A stretch of DNA of 64,000 nucleotides from CAVPUA01 sp963828015 (GTDB lineage Bacteria > Actinomycetota > Actinomycetes > Mycobacteriales > Jatrophihabitantaceae), in assembly GCA_963828015.1 (NCBI GenBank), contig CAWHCD010000005.1, positions 124,001-188,000 of the forward strand, in the 5' to 3' direction. A model generated the notes under the pieces. That model ran no database searches and was not told where the DNA came from. It was given only the letters and a program-made list of their open reading frames with translations. Below, in pieces: positions 1 to 7,118 of the stretch; the stretch's first letter is position 1, and each line of letters starts with the position of its first letter. Made by a program: the position numbers and the translations under genes.

Positions 1-492
1 CAGGAGCTCGAGACGGTCAAGCAGGACATCATCCAGGTCGCTCGCGAGGTGCGGGCCGAGACCGGGGTGCACCTGGAGTTCCTCGTCGGCACGATGATCG
101 AACTACCCCGGGCCGCGCTCACCGCCGACCAGATCGCCGACGCGGCCGAGTTCTTCTCCTTCGGCACCAACGACCTGACCCAGACGACCTGGGGCTTCTC
201 GCGTGACGACGTCGAGGCGGCGTTCTTCTCCACCTACCTCGAGAAGGGGATCTTCGGCGTCAGCCCGTTCGAGACCATCGATCGCGAGGGCGTCGGCGAG
301 CTTGTGCGCATCGGCGTCGAACGCGGGCGCTCGCACCGCCCCGGCCTGAAGCTGGGCGTCTGCGGCGAGCACGGTGGAGATCCCGACTCGGTGCACTTCT
401 TCGAATCGGTCGGGCTGGACTACGTCTCGTGCTCGCCGTTCCGAGTACCCGTGGCCCGCCTGGAGGCCGGTCGCTCGGTGGTGGTCGAGTAA
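1..492 (+). CDS. ppdK: Pyruvate, phosphate dikinase, C-terminal part (5' end outside window)
   Basis: The reading frame is open from base 1, so the gene starts upstream of the window. The visible 163 residues are the end of the PEP-utilising TIM-barrel domain: GTMIELPRA, the FFSFGTNDLTQ motif, and the CGEHGGDP segment with the catalytic cysteine, followed by the family's usual tail SCSPFRVPVARL. PPDK interconverts pyruvate, ATP and phosphate with PEP, AMP and pyrophosphate in the cytosol. The next gene begins only 9 bases after the TAA stop, so the two may be co-transcribed. Identification is firm; only the length is unknown. Confidence 0.95.
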   Translation, partial: QELETVKQDIIQVAREVRAETGVHLEFLVGTMIELPRAALTADQIADAAEFFSFGTNDLTQTTWGFSRDDVEAAFFSTYLEKGIFGVSPFETIDREGVGELVRIGVERGRSHRPGLKLGVCGEHGGDPDSVHFFESVGLDYVSCSPFRVPVARLEAGRSVVVE

Positions 493-501
493 GTTCGAGG
501 C

Positions 502-978
502 GTGTTCCGACGCCGTCCCCGCACCACCGCCAAGGGCCTGACCTCCCGGGCGGCCGAGCGGCGCGAGTCGACGATGATCCTGCCGACGACGGCGTTGCTG
601 CAACAGATTCTCGACGAGTACGGGCTGCGGCACAGCTTCGACGACGACGGTGATCTCACCGTTCGCTGGGACAAGTGCAATGTCTTCTTCTTCCACTACG
701 GGGACAAGAAGGAGGTCGTGCAGGCGCGGTTGTATCTGAATCGGCGCTTCAGCGTCGACCTGCGCCCGACCGTCGCCCTGCTGCTCGACGACTGGAACCG
801 CACCAAGCTCTTTCCCAAGGCGTACACCGTACTGCCCGACGATGGCGAGGTCGGCGTCTGCGCCGAGCACGTCTTCGACTTCGAGGCCGGGGCCACCCGC
901 GAACAGATCAAGTACACGATCGGCGTCTGGATCGACACGCTCCTGCGTTTTGCCGAGTGGGTTGACGAACAACTGTGA
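502..978 (+). CDS. YbjN domain-containing protein
   Basis: This 158-residue protein starts at GTG 502; an in-frame ATG at 574 is an equally plausible start and would remove a basic 24-residue leader. The core (DEYGLRHSFDDDGDLTVRW, then NRRFSVDLRPTVALLLDDWN, ending in IGVWIDTLLRFAEWVDEQL) matches the YbjN fold, a small alpha/beta domain related to type III secretion chaperones and common in Actinobacteria. Its molecular role is not established. Its stop overlaps the start of dgt by four bases, which indicates translational coupling. Confidence 0.8.
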   Translation: MFRRRPRTTAKGLTSRAAERRESTMILPTTALLQQILDEYGLRHSFDDDGDLTVRWDKCNVFFFHYGDKKEVVQARLYLNRRFSVDLRPTVALLLDDWNRTKLFPKAYTVLPDDGEVGVCAEHVFDFEAGATREQIKYTIGVWIDTLLRFAEWVDEQL

Positions 979-2201
979 TCGGTGAGCCGGATGCCCGGCG
1001 CTTCGCCGAGCCGTCCAAGCGGGCCGATTCCGGGACGGGAACGCGCAGCGCATATGCCCGCGATCGGGCCCGGGTGCTGCACTCCTACGCCTTCCGGCGC
1101 CTGGCCGACAAGACTCAGGTCGAGATGCCGGGCGAGGACGACTTCCCGCGCACCCGGCTCACGCATTCCCTCGAAGTCGCCCAGATCGGGCGTGAGCTCG
1201 GGGCGGCACTGGGCTGCGACCCGGACATCGTCGACACCGCCGGGCTGGCCCACGATCTCGGGCATCCGCCCTTCGGCCACAACGGTGAGGATGCGCTGGA
1301 CGCCGTCTGCCACTCGATCGGCGGCTTCGAGGGCAACGCGCAGACGTTTCGCATCCTGACCCGGCTCGAACCCAAGATCATCAGCCCGGCGGGCGAACCG
1401 GCCGGGCTCAACCTGACGCGCGCGGCCCTGGACGCGGTGTGCAAATACCCGTGGACGCGGCGGGCCGGATCGCGCAAGTTCGGCGTCTACGCCGACGATC
1501 GCGAGGCGTTCGACTGGGTGCGTGCGGGCGTAGAGGGCGAGGCCCGCTGCCTCGAGGCGCAGATCATGGACTGGGCCGATGACGTGGCCTATTCCGTCCA
1601 CGACGTCGAGGACGGAATACATAGTGGCCATATCCGCCTGGACGGATTCGACCCGGACACCCGTCAGCTGCTGTGCGAGCTGGCCGCGGAGCTCTATTCG
1701 CCGTTGTCCGTCCAGGAACTGGCTCCCTACCTCGACGACCTGCTCGAGCTGCCGACCCTGCTCGACCTCAGCGGATACGACGGTTCCTACGCCGCGCAGG
1801 CGGCGGCCAAGCGGGCCACCAGCGAGCTGACCGGGCGGTTCGCCACCGCCGCCGCGGACGCGACCTGGCAGGCCTACGGCCCGGGACTGTCGCGCTATCG
1901 GGGCTCGCTGGTCGTGCCCGATCGGGCGGTGGCCGAGTGCGCCCTGCTCAAGGCGATCGCCGTGCACTTCGTGATGCGCCGATCCGGTGCGGCGTTACGG
2001 CAAGCCCGGCAACGCGAACTGCTGACCGAGCTCGTCCTGGCGGTGTCTGACGGGGCGCCCCACACCCTGTCCGGGCTGCTCACCGTGGCCTGGCAGCAGG
2101 CTCCGGACGACGCGGCCCGGCTGCGCGTTGCGGTCGACCAGGTCGCGCAGCTGACCGACTCCTCGGCGATCGCCTGGCATCAACGCCTGGTCGGGCGATA
2201 G
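975..2201 (+). CDS. dgt: Deoxyguanosinetriphosphate triphosphohydrolase (dGTPase-like HD protein)
   Basis: The 408-residue protein begins at GTG 975, inside a GTGA overlap with the preceding stop. It has the HD-domain metal-binding signature of dGTPases: RTRLTHSLEVAQIGRELG, then HDLGHPPFGHNGE, and the later MDWADDVAYSVHDVEDG segment. The N-terminal SAYARDRARVLHSYAFRRL is also typical. Family members hydrolyse dNTPs to the nucleoside and tripolyphosphate. It lies 200 bases upstream of dnaG, an arrangement common in Actinobacteria. Length is normal and no defect is visible. Confidence 0.92.
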   Translation: MIGEPDARRFAEPSKRADSGTGTRSAYARDRARVLHSYAFRRLADKTQVEMPGEDDFPRTRLTHSLEVAQIGRELGAALGCDPDIVDTAGLAHDLGHPPFGHNGEDALDAVCHSIGGFEGNAQTFRILTRLEPKIISPAGEPAGLNLTRAALDAVCKYPWTRRAGSRKFGVYADDREAFDWVRAGVEGEARCLEAQIMDWADDVAYSVHDVEDGIHSGHIRLDGFDPDTRQLLCELAAELYSPLSVQELAPYLDDLLELPTLLDLSGYDGSYAAQAAAKRATSELTGRFATAAADATWQAYGPGLSRYRGSLVVPDRAVAECALLKAIAVHFVMRRSGAALRQARQRELLTELVLAVSDGAPHTLSGLLTVAWQQAPDDAARLRVAVDQVAQLTDSSAIAWHQRLVGR

Positions 2202-2216
2202 CGCGCCCCGCCCTTT

Positions 2217-2310
2217 GCGCCGAGTGGGCGATAAAACGCCGAGTGGGCGCGTGCAAGTGACCACTCGGCGAGTTGGCGCCCACTCGGGGACTCCTCGGGG
2301 AGTGCGCCGG
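2217..2310. repeat. Mosaic of direct and inverted CGAGTGGGCG units upstream of dnaG
   Basis: The unit cgccgagtgggcg occurs near 2218 and again near 2237. Its reverse complement follows as ccactcggcg near 2261 and as ggcgcccactcgg near 2275, then cggggactcctcggggagt. The units can fold into several alternative hairpins. The position, after the dgt stop and about 100 bases before the dnaG start, suggests a terminator or a dispersed intergenic repeat rather than coding sequence. I cannot count copies elsewhere in the genome. Confidence 0.6.
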
Positions 2311-2402
2311 GACTCGGCGGCGGGAGTTCGCCACGGGTCGCCTCGTGCGCGCGGGCCCTCGCCCGGGGCGCTGGCGTCCGCCGCGCGCATACACTCGGGG
2401 GC

Positions 2403-4256
2403 GTGCCGGGCCGCATCAAGGACGAGGACATCGCCCTCGTGCGAGAGAAATCCCCGATCGAGGACGTGATCGGCGAGCACGTACAACTGCGCAATGCCGG
2501 CGGCGGCAACCTCAAGGGCATCTGCCCGTTCCACGACGAGAAGTCGCCGTCGCTGTCGGTGTCGGCATCACGGGGCCTGTTCCACTGCTTCGGCTGCGGG
2601 GCGGGCGGCGACGTCATCCGCTTTATCGAACGCATCGAGCACCTGGACTTCACCGACGCCGTCGAGCGGCTGGCCAACCGGGCCAACATCCAACTGCGCT
2701 ACGACGACGCCGGCAGCGGCCCGGCTCGCCCGCAGGGCCAGCGTTCCCGGCTCATCCAGGCCCACGCCGCGGCGGCTGCGTTCTACGCCGACCAGCTGCG
2801 GACGCCCGAGGCGCGAACGGCCCGGGAGTTCCTGGCCGCCCGTGGGTTCGACGAGGCCGCCGCGGCGGCCTACGGCTGCGGCTACGCCCCGGACGGCTGG
2901 GACGTACTGACCAAGCACCTACTCGGTCTCGGCTTCACGGTGGCCGAGCTGACCACCGGCGGCCTGTCGCGGGCCTCGCAGCGTGGCTCGTCCATCGACC
3001 GCTTCCATCGCCGCTTGCTGTGGCCCATCCGCGACCTGGCCGGCGACGTCGTCGGCTTCGGTGCCCGCCGCCTCTATGACGATGACAAGGTCGAGGCCAA
3101 GTACCTGAACACGCCCGAGACGCCGATCTACAAGAAGAGCCAGCTGCTCTACGGCGTCGACGTCGCCAAGAAGGAGATCGCCCGCCAGCACCGCGCGGTG
3201 ATCGTCGAGGGCTACACCGACGTCATGGCCTGCCACCTGGCCGGCGTCACGACCGCGATCGCCAGCTGCGGCACGGCTTTCGGGTCCGAGCACGTCGGCG
3301 TGATCCGTCGGCTGTTGATGGATTCCGATGCGTTCACCGGCGAAGTGATCTTCACCTTCGACGGTGATGCGGCCGGCATGAAGGCGGCCGAGCGGGCCTT
3401 CGCCGACGACCAGAAGTTCATGGCCCAGACGTTCGTGGCGATCGAGGCCGGCGGTCTGGACCCGTGCGAGCTGCGGCAGAAGTCCGGCGACGAGGCGGTG
3501 CGCGATCTGGTCGCGCGCCGCATCCCGCTGGTCGAGTTCGTGCTGCGCACCACCGTCAGCCGCTTCGACCTGGACACGGCCGAGGGTCGTTCGGGTGCCC
3601 TCGATCGCGGGGTGCCCCTGGTCGCGATGATCAAGGATCACTCGCTGCGCGACGAGTATGCGCGCCGCCTGGCCGGGCTGGTCGGGATCCAGGAACCGGC
3701 CCCGGTGCTGGCCCGGGTGCGCGGAATGATCCGCAGCGGCAACAAGCCCGAGGCGAAGGTCGCCGCCAAGCCGGTGACCGTCGACGAGAGCGTCGCCGCT
3801 GTGGAGCGCGAGGTGCTCAAAGTTGCGCTGCAGATTCCGGTCGTGGCCGGGCCGCAGTTCGACGCGCTGCCCAGCGAGGCCTTCCTCGTGCCCGAGCATC
3901 AGCAACTGCGCAAGGCGATCGAGGCCGCCGGCGGCACCACGGCCGCCGTCGGGGGACCGGTCTGGACGGAGGCGATCGAGTCCCATCTTCCCGACGAGCA
4001 GGCGCGGTCGGTCGTGAACCAGTTGGCGGTGGAGTCACTGCGCTCCGGCAACGTGGAGCAGGCCCGCTACGCCGACGCGGTGATCGCCCGGCTGCAGGAG
4101 ATCGTCGCCGGCCGTCAAGTGGTGGCGTTGAAGTCCCGGGTCCAACGGGTGAACCCCGTCGAGCAGCCCGAGGAATACTCGCGGATGTTCGGCGAGCTGA
4201 TCACCCTCGAGGCGCACCGGCGGGTGCTGCGCGAACGGGCGATCGGCGGTGAGTGA
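2403..4256 (+). CDS. dnaG: DNA primase DnaG
   Basis: This 617-residue protein starts at GTG 2403. The CHC2 zinc ribbon is complete (C41, H44, C62 and C65, in CPFHDEKSP and FHCFGCGAGGD). The primase catalytic core follows, with KYLNTPETPIYKKSQLLYG and the Toprim motifs VEGYTDVMA, ASCGTAFG and FDGDAAGMKAAERAF. The C-terminal third is the helicase-binding region. It synthesises RNA primers at the replication fork with DnaB. The downstream gene overlaps its stop codon, suggesting one operon. Length and motifs are normal. Confidence 0.97.
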   Translation: MPGRIKDEDIALVREKSPIEDVIGEHVQLRNAGGGNLKGICPFHDEKSPSLSVSASRGLFHCFGCGAGGDVIRFIERIEHLDFTDAVERLANRANIQLRYDDAGSGPARPQGQRSRLIQAHAAAAAFYADQLRTPEARTAREFLAARGFDEAAAAAYGCGYAPDGWDVLTKHLLGLGFTVAELTTGGLSRASQRGSSIDRFHRRLLWPIRDLAGDVVGFGARRLYDDDKVEAKYLNTPETPIYKKSQLLYGVDVAKKEIARQHRAVIVEGYTDVMACHLAGVTTAIASCGTAFGSEHVGVIRRLLMDSDAFTGEVIFTFDGDAAGMKAAERAFADDQKFMAQTFVAIEAGGLDPCELRQKSGDEAVRDLVARRIPLVEFVLRTTVSRFDLDTAEGRSGALDRGVPLVAMIKDHSLRDEYARRLAGLVGIQEPAPVLARVRGMIRSGNKPEAKVAAKPVTVDESVAAVEREVLKVALQIPVVAGPQFDALPSEAFLVPEHQQLRKAIEAAGGTTAAVGGPVWTEAIESHLPDEQARSVVNQLAVESLRSGNVEQARYADAVIARLQEIVAGRQVVALKSRVQRVNPVEQPEEYSRMFGELITLEAHRRVLRERAIGGE

Positions 4257-4756
4257 TGCTACGGCGCCCTAAGCCGTTCGACGCGGTGCAGAAGCTCCTC
4301 GACCATGAGGACCGGGTCGTGTCCTGGGCGATGGCCGGAACCGACGTCGTCGTGGCCAGCCGGGTCGGGCTGTGGTGGCCGGCGCCGGCCGGGCCCCGCC
4401 TGATTGGCTGGCACCTGATCAGCAAAGCGGTCTGGGACGCCGGGCGCCTGCGCGTGATCGAGGCGCGTCTCGATGAGTTGGTGCTGATCGATCTGGAGCC
4501 GGTGTCGATCGAGCTGACCGAGCCGCGCGACCTGCCACCGACCGTGCGCAAGCGGGTCGAGGCCAGCGTGGCCGAGACCGAGCTGATCGCGCTTCCGGGC
4601 GGAGCCGGGCGGTTCGTGGCCCGCCGCATCCCCGGTCAGGACGGGTTGACCTGGTGGTGCCGGCTCGAACCGGGAACTCCGGATGGGCCCGGAGTCCGAG
4701 CGGCGATCGCGGACATCGTCGAGATGCTGAGCGAGCAGACGACCGTTATCGCTTGA
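4256..4756 (+). CDS. Conserved hypothetical protein coupled to dnaG
   Basis: The start is ATG 4256, whose A is the last base of the dnaG TGA; a GTG at 4253 is the alternative. The 166-residue product has no signal peptide or membrane segment. It alternates short beta-like strands and acidic stretches (VVASRVGLWWP, LIGWHLISKAVWD, LVLIDLEPVSIEL), which resembles a small beta-sheet domain such as a PH-like fold. I do not recognise a named family. Position in a translational overlap with primase suggests conserved co-expression. Its end overlaps the convergent YtxH-like gene by 11 bases. Confidence 0.75.
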   Translation: MLRRPKPFDAVQKLLDHEDRVVSWAMAGTDVVVASRVGLWWPAPAGPRLIGWHLISKAVWDAGRLRVIEARLDELVLIDLEPVSIELTEPRDLPPTVRKRVEASVAETELIALPGGAGRFVARRIPGQDGLTWWCRLEPGTPDGPGVRAAIADIVEMLSEQTTVIA

Positions 4757-4991
4757 ACCCGTTCGTCTGCGGGTTGGGGGCGCGGCCACCGGACATCTTG
4801 GTTCCGATCGCGGTCCGGGCCTTGGCCGTGACGTCGCTGACCTGGCCCTGCAGCACGCCGGCGGTCGACTGGATGGTCTGGCTTCCGCGCACCTTGCGGG
4901 CGTTGCGGACGATGAACTCATAACGTTCGCGCCCGGCCCGCGCGCCGAGCACGTAGCCCACCGCGAGCCCGACTACAAAACTCAACCGCAT
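4746..4991 (-). CDS. YtxH-like small membrane-anchored protein
   Basis: The 81-residue protein opens with one hydrophobic glycine-rich segment (MRLSFVVGLAVGYVLGARAG), immediately followed by RERYE and a polar helix with Gln, Thr and Lys. That is the pattern of actinobacterial YtxH-like proteins, which have one N-terminal anchor and a cytoplasmic helical tail. Function is not known for the family; relatives in Firmicutes are stress-associated. It is convergent with the dnaG-linked gene. Confidence 0.7.
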   Translation of the reverse strand: MRLSFVVGLAVGYVLGARAGRERYEFIVRNARKVRGSQTIQSTAGVLQGQVSDVTAKARTAIGTKMSGGRAPNPQTNGFKR

Positions 4992-5094
4992 AGATCCGCT
5001 CCTCGCCTCGCGCCTGTGCTCAACCCTAGTCGGGTCGGGATCGGGTCGGTGGGTGAGTTAGACTCCGCAAGGCCCGATTGCCGGGGCCGCGTGG

Positions 5095-5170
5095 TCCCCC
5101 ATAGCTCAATTGGCAGAGCATTCGACTGTTAATCGAAGGGTTTCTGGTTCGAGTCCAGATGGGGGAGCCA
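5095..5170 (+). tRNA. tRNA-Asn (anticodon GTT)
   Basis: All four stems fold: acceptor TCCCCCA with TGGGGGA, D-arm GCTC/GAGC, anticodon arm TTCGA-CTGTTAA-TCGAA with GTT at 5128-5130, and T-arm TCTGG-TTCGAGT-CCAGA. The discriminator is G and CCA is encoded. Its 3' half (5126 onward) is repeated exactly at 22049-22096, so this gene is the integration target of the island and has been restored intact by the insertion. Confidence 0.97.
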
Positions 5171-5173
5171 ACA
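5126..5173 (+). repeat. attL: left 48-bp attachment repeat (tRNA-Asn 3' half)
   Basis: It starts in the anticodon loop (CTGTTAATCG) and ends AGCCAACA just past the encoded CCA. It is identical to 22049-22096, and the flanking bases differ on both sides, which fixes the boundaries of the repeat. The crossover must lie within these 48 bases. Confidence 0.9.
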
Positions 5174-5219
5174 ATCACGGGGCCCCGGACCATCTCCGGG
5201 CCCCGGGACAGGGCCCCGG

Positions 5220-5237
5220 TGGCAACTATCTGGCAAC
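5220..5237. promoter_or_regulatory. Left pair of TGGCAAC sites, candidate integrase arm-type sites
   Basis: Two TGGCAAC heptamers lie at 5220-5226 and 5231-5237, separated by 4 bases and overlapping the integrase stop codon. A matching pair with a 5-base spacer lies at 21911-21929, inside the other end of the island. Paired short repeats just inside both att sites are the expected layout of arm-type binding sites for tyrosine integrases. The role is inferred. Confidence 0.5.
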
Positions 5238-6347
5238 ATCACGCCCCTGCAGGGCTGCAGACAGCGCCCGGCCGGCCGACGCGAGCTCATCTTGCTGGAC
5301 GTGGGTGTACGTCCGCCGCATCACGACCTCGTCGTGGCCGTGCCACTGCGCGATGACGTGATCGGGCACCCCGGCCCGTCGCATCGTCGTGACCGAGGTG
5401 TGTCGGGCCGCGTGCAGGGTGCAGGGTCGAACCCCGGCCTCGCGGCAGTGACGCAGCCACGCGTTCGACCACCGCTCGGCGCGGTACGGCTCGCCGCCCT
5501 CGTCGATCGCCAGGAAGCCCGAGCGGACCTGCTCGAAGCCGAACTCGGCGGCCTGGACCTCCCGCAGCTTGCGGAGCGCCGTGAGCATGTCGTCGGGCAC
5601 GGAGATCGTCCGGAGGCCGCGGCGCGTCTTTGGGTCATTCGACTCGGTCCCGCCGGTGACGTCGACGCGGGACTCGGCGACGGTGAGCGTGCAGGCGGCC
5701 AGATCGACGTGTGACCACCGCAGGCCCATGACCTCCGAGCGACGCATCCCGGCCAGGGTGAGCAGCCACAGCGCATGGAGGCGGTCGTCGGTGAGGTGCC
5801 GGTACATCAGGGCGAGCTCTGCCGGCGCCATGGAGTCGCGAGTCCTCGACGGGGCGCCGGTCGCCTCGACCCGAACGGCCGGATTTCGACTGATCAGCCC
5901 CTCGTGCAGCGCCTCCTCGAGGACCGACCGCACCACGAAGAGCACGAACGAGACCGTGCGCCGCGTCCGGCCAGCGGCGACCAGCGCTCTCACTATGCGC
6001 TCGACGTCGACGCGGTCGACCTGCTGTAGCGGCTTCGCGCCGAAGGCATCCGTCGCGTGCTTCAAGGCGCTGGCATAGCCCGCCGCAGTCTGCGTCCGGA
6101 CCCGTCGCGATCGTGCCTCGATCCATCCGTCGGCGTACTCACGGAAGGTCTTCTTGGAGCGATCGACGAATCGGTGCTCATCGACGTCGACCAGCTGCTT
6201 CGAGAGGTGCGCTTGCGCGGCCTTCTTCGTCTTGAAACCCATCTTCGTCCGCTGAGCGCGTTTCCCCGTCGCGGGATCCTTGATCCACCACAGCACCTGG
6301 TAGTTGGGCATCCTCTCCGTGCCCCGGTTGCGGATCGTGCCCTTCAT
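5226..6347 (-). CDS. int: Tyrosine-type site-specific integrase
   Basis: I place the start at ATG 6347, giving 373 residues; this ATG overlaps the TGA of the upstream gene, and the longer open frame upstream is arginine-rich and unconvincing. The N-terminal AP2-like/SAM-like DNA-binding part (KTKKAAQAHLSKQL, then FREYADGWIEAR) is followed by the catalytic domain. The first arginine is in LTLAGMRRSEVMGLRW, the box II motif is LHAARHTSVTTM with WHGH, and the nucleophilic tyrosine is near residue 347 in MRRTYTHVQ. It should recombine the 48-bp att core in tRNA-Asn. It looks intact. Confidence 0.95.
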   Translation of the reverse strand: MKGTIRNRGTERMPNYQVLWWIKDPATGKRAQRTKMGFKTKKAAQAHLSKQLVDVDEHRFVDRSKKTFREYADGWIEARSRRVRTQTAAGYASALKHATDAFGAKPLQQVDRVDVERIVRALVAAGRTRRTVSFVLFVVRSVLEEALHEGLISRNPAVRVEATGAPSRTRDSMAPAELALMYRHLTDDRLHALWLLTLAGMRRSEVMGLRWSHVDLAACTLTVAESRVDVTGGTESNDPKTRRGLRTISVPDDMLTALRKLREVQAAEFGFEQVRSGFLAIDEGGEPYRAERWSNAWLRHCREAGVRPCTLHAARHTSVTTMRRAGVPDHVIAQWHGHDEVVMRRTYTHVQQDELASAGRALSAALQGRDVAR

Positions 6348-7000
6348 CGGTCGTTCTCCCTCGATCGGTTGGCGCTCCGTGTCAGGTGGACTTCGGCGAG
6401 GCGTCTGCCGAGTTCGGTCAGCTCGCCACCTGTTCGGCCCGGTCCGGGTTTGGTCAGGTACCCCTTTTCGCGGGCCAGCCGGAGCCGGTCTCGGACCTGT
6501 GAGTCTTTGATGCCGAGGATCCGGCCGACTGTCGCTCGCGGGTTGCCCTGGCCCACTCGATTGGCCTCGGCGGCGTACATATCGGCGGCCTCTAAGTAGC
6601 GGACCTCGGCCGGGCTGAGCAGGTCCGGCAGTGCGGTCAGCGAATCGATCCCAGCCGTTTCCCCGAAGTGCTTGAACTTCGGCCACTCGTTCCGGGCCTC
6701 CTTGAGCATGGCGGCGAGCGGGACGCGTCGAAGCAGGTTCCGGTAGACCTCATGAGGAGGCGGGGTGTCGGACAACGCGTCGCTGTCGTAGACCCAGTCC
6801 CATTTCGCCCGATTTCCGTGCAGAGCCGTGATCGAGTCTTGCCTGTCCTCAGCCAATGCGGGTCGGATGCGAACCTCGGCGAGGTGCAGGGATCCACCGA
6901 TCGCGAAGTAGAAGCCGAATGCGTCCCACCCTGGGGCGAACGGGCACTCCACGACAAGAGCGGCTACACCGAACCGATGCTGGTAGACCGCCATTTCCAT
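6344..7000 (-). CDS. Hypothetical protein with C-terminal winged-helix-like region, in operon with integrase
   Basis: The 218-residue product overlaps the integrase start by four bases (ATGA), so the two form an operon. The first 130 residues show no family I can name. The last 70 (NPRATVGRILGIKDSQVRDR, LAREKGYLTKPGPGRTGG, ELTELGRRLAEV) read as a helix-turn-helix with a beta wing, like MarR/ArsR-type domains. A role as an excision/integration regulator or repressor of the element is inferred from position. Two 19-bp direct repeats lie directly upstream and could be its operators. Confidence 0.65.
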   Translation of the reverse strand: MEMAVYQHRFGVAALVVECPFAPGWDAFGFYFAIGGSLHLAEVRIRPALAEDRQDSITALHGNRAKWDWVYDSDALSDTPPPHEVYRNLLRRVPLAAMLKEARNEWPKFKHFGETAGIDSLTALPDLLSPAEVRYLEAADMYAAEANRVGQGNPRATVGRILGIKDSQVRDRLRLAREKGYLTKPGPGRTGGELTELGRRLAEVHLTRSANRSRENDR

Positions 7001-7022
7001 ATAGCCAGATTAACAGTTATAT

Positions 7023-7118
7023 ACCGGCTGTCAACCGTTGAACTCCAGGTGCAGCCATTCTACTCAAGATATATTGGCGAATCAGTGGACCAGTAAGCCA
7101 CCGGCTGTCTACCGTTGA
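7023..7118. promoter_or_regulatory. Two 19-bp direct repeats in the AT-rich int promoter region
   Basis: The sequence accggctgtcaaccgttga at 7023-7041 recurs at 7100-7118 with one substitution (t for a at the tenth base). Both lie in the most AT-rich stretch of the island, between the int operon on the minus strand and the RHS reading frame on the plus strand. They are likely protein-binding sites that control both directions. The centres are 77 bases apart. Confidence 0.55.
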
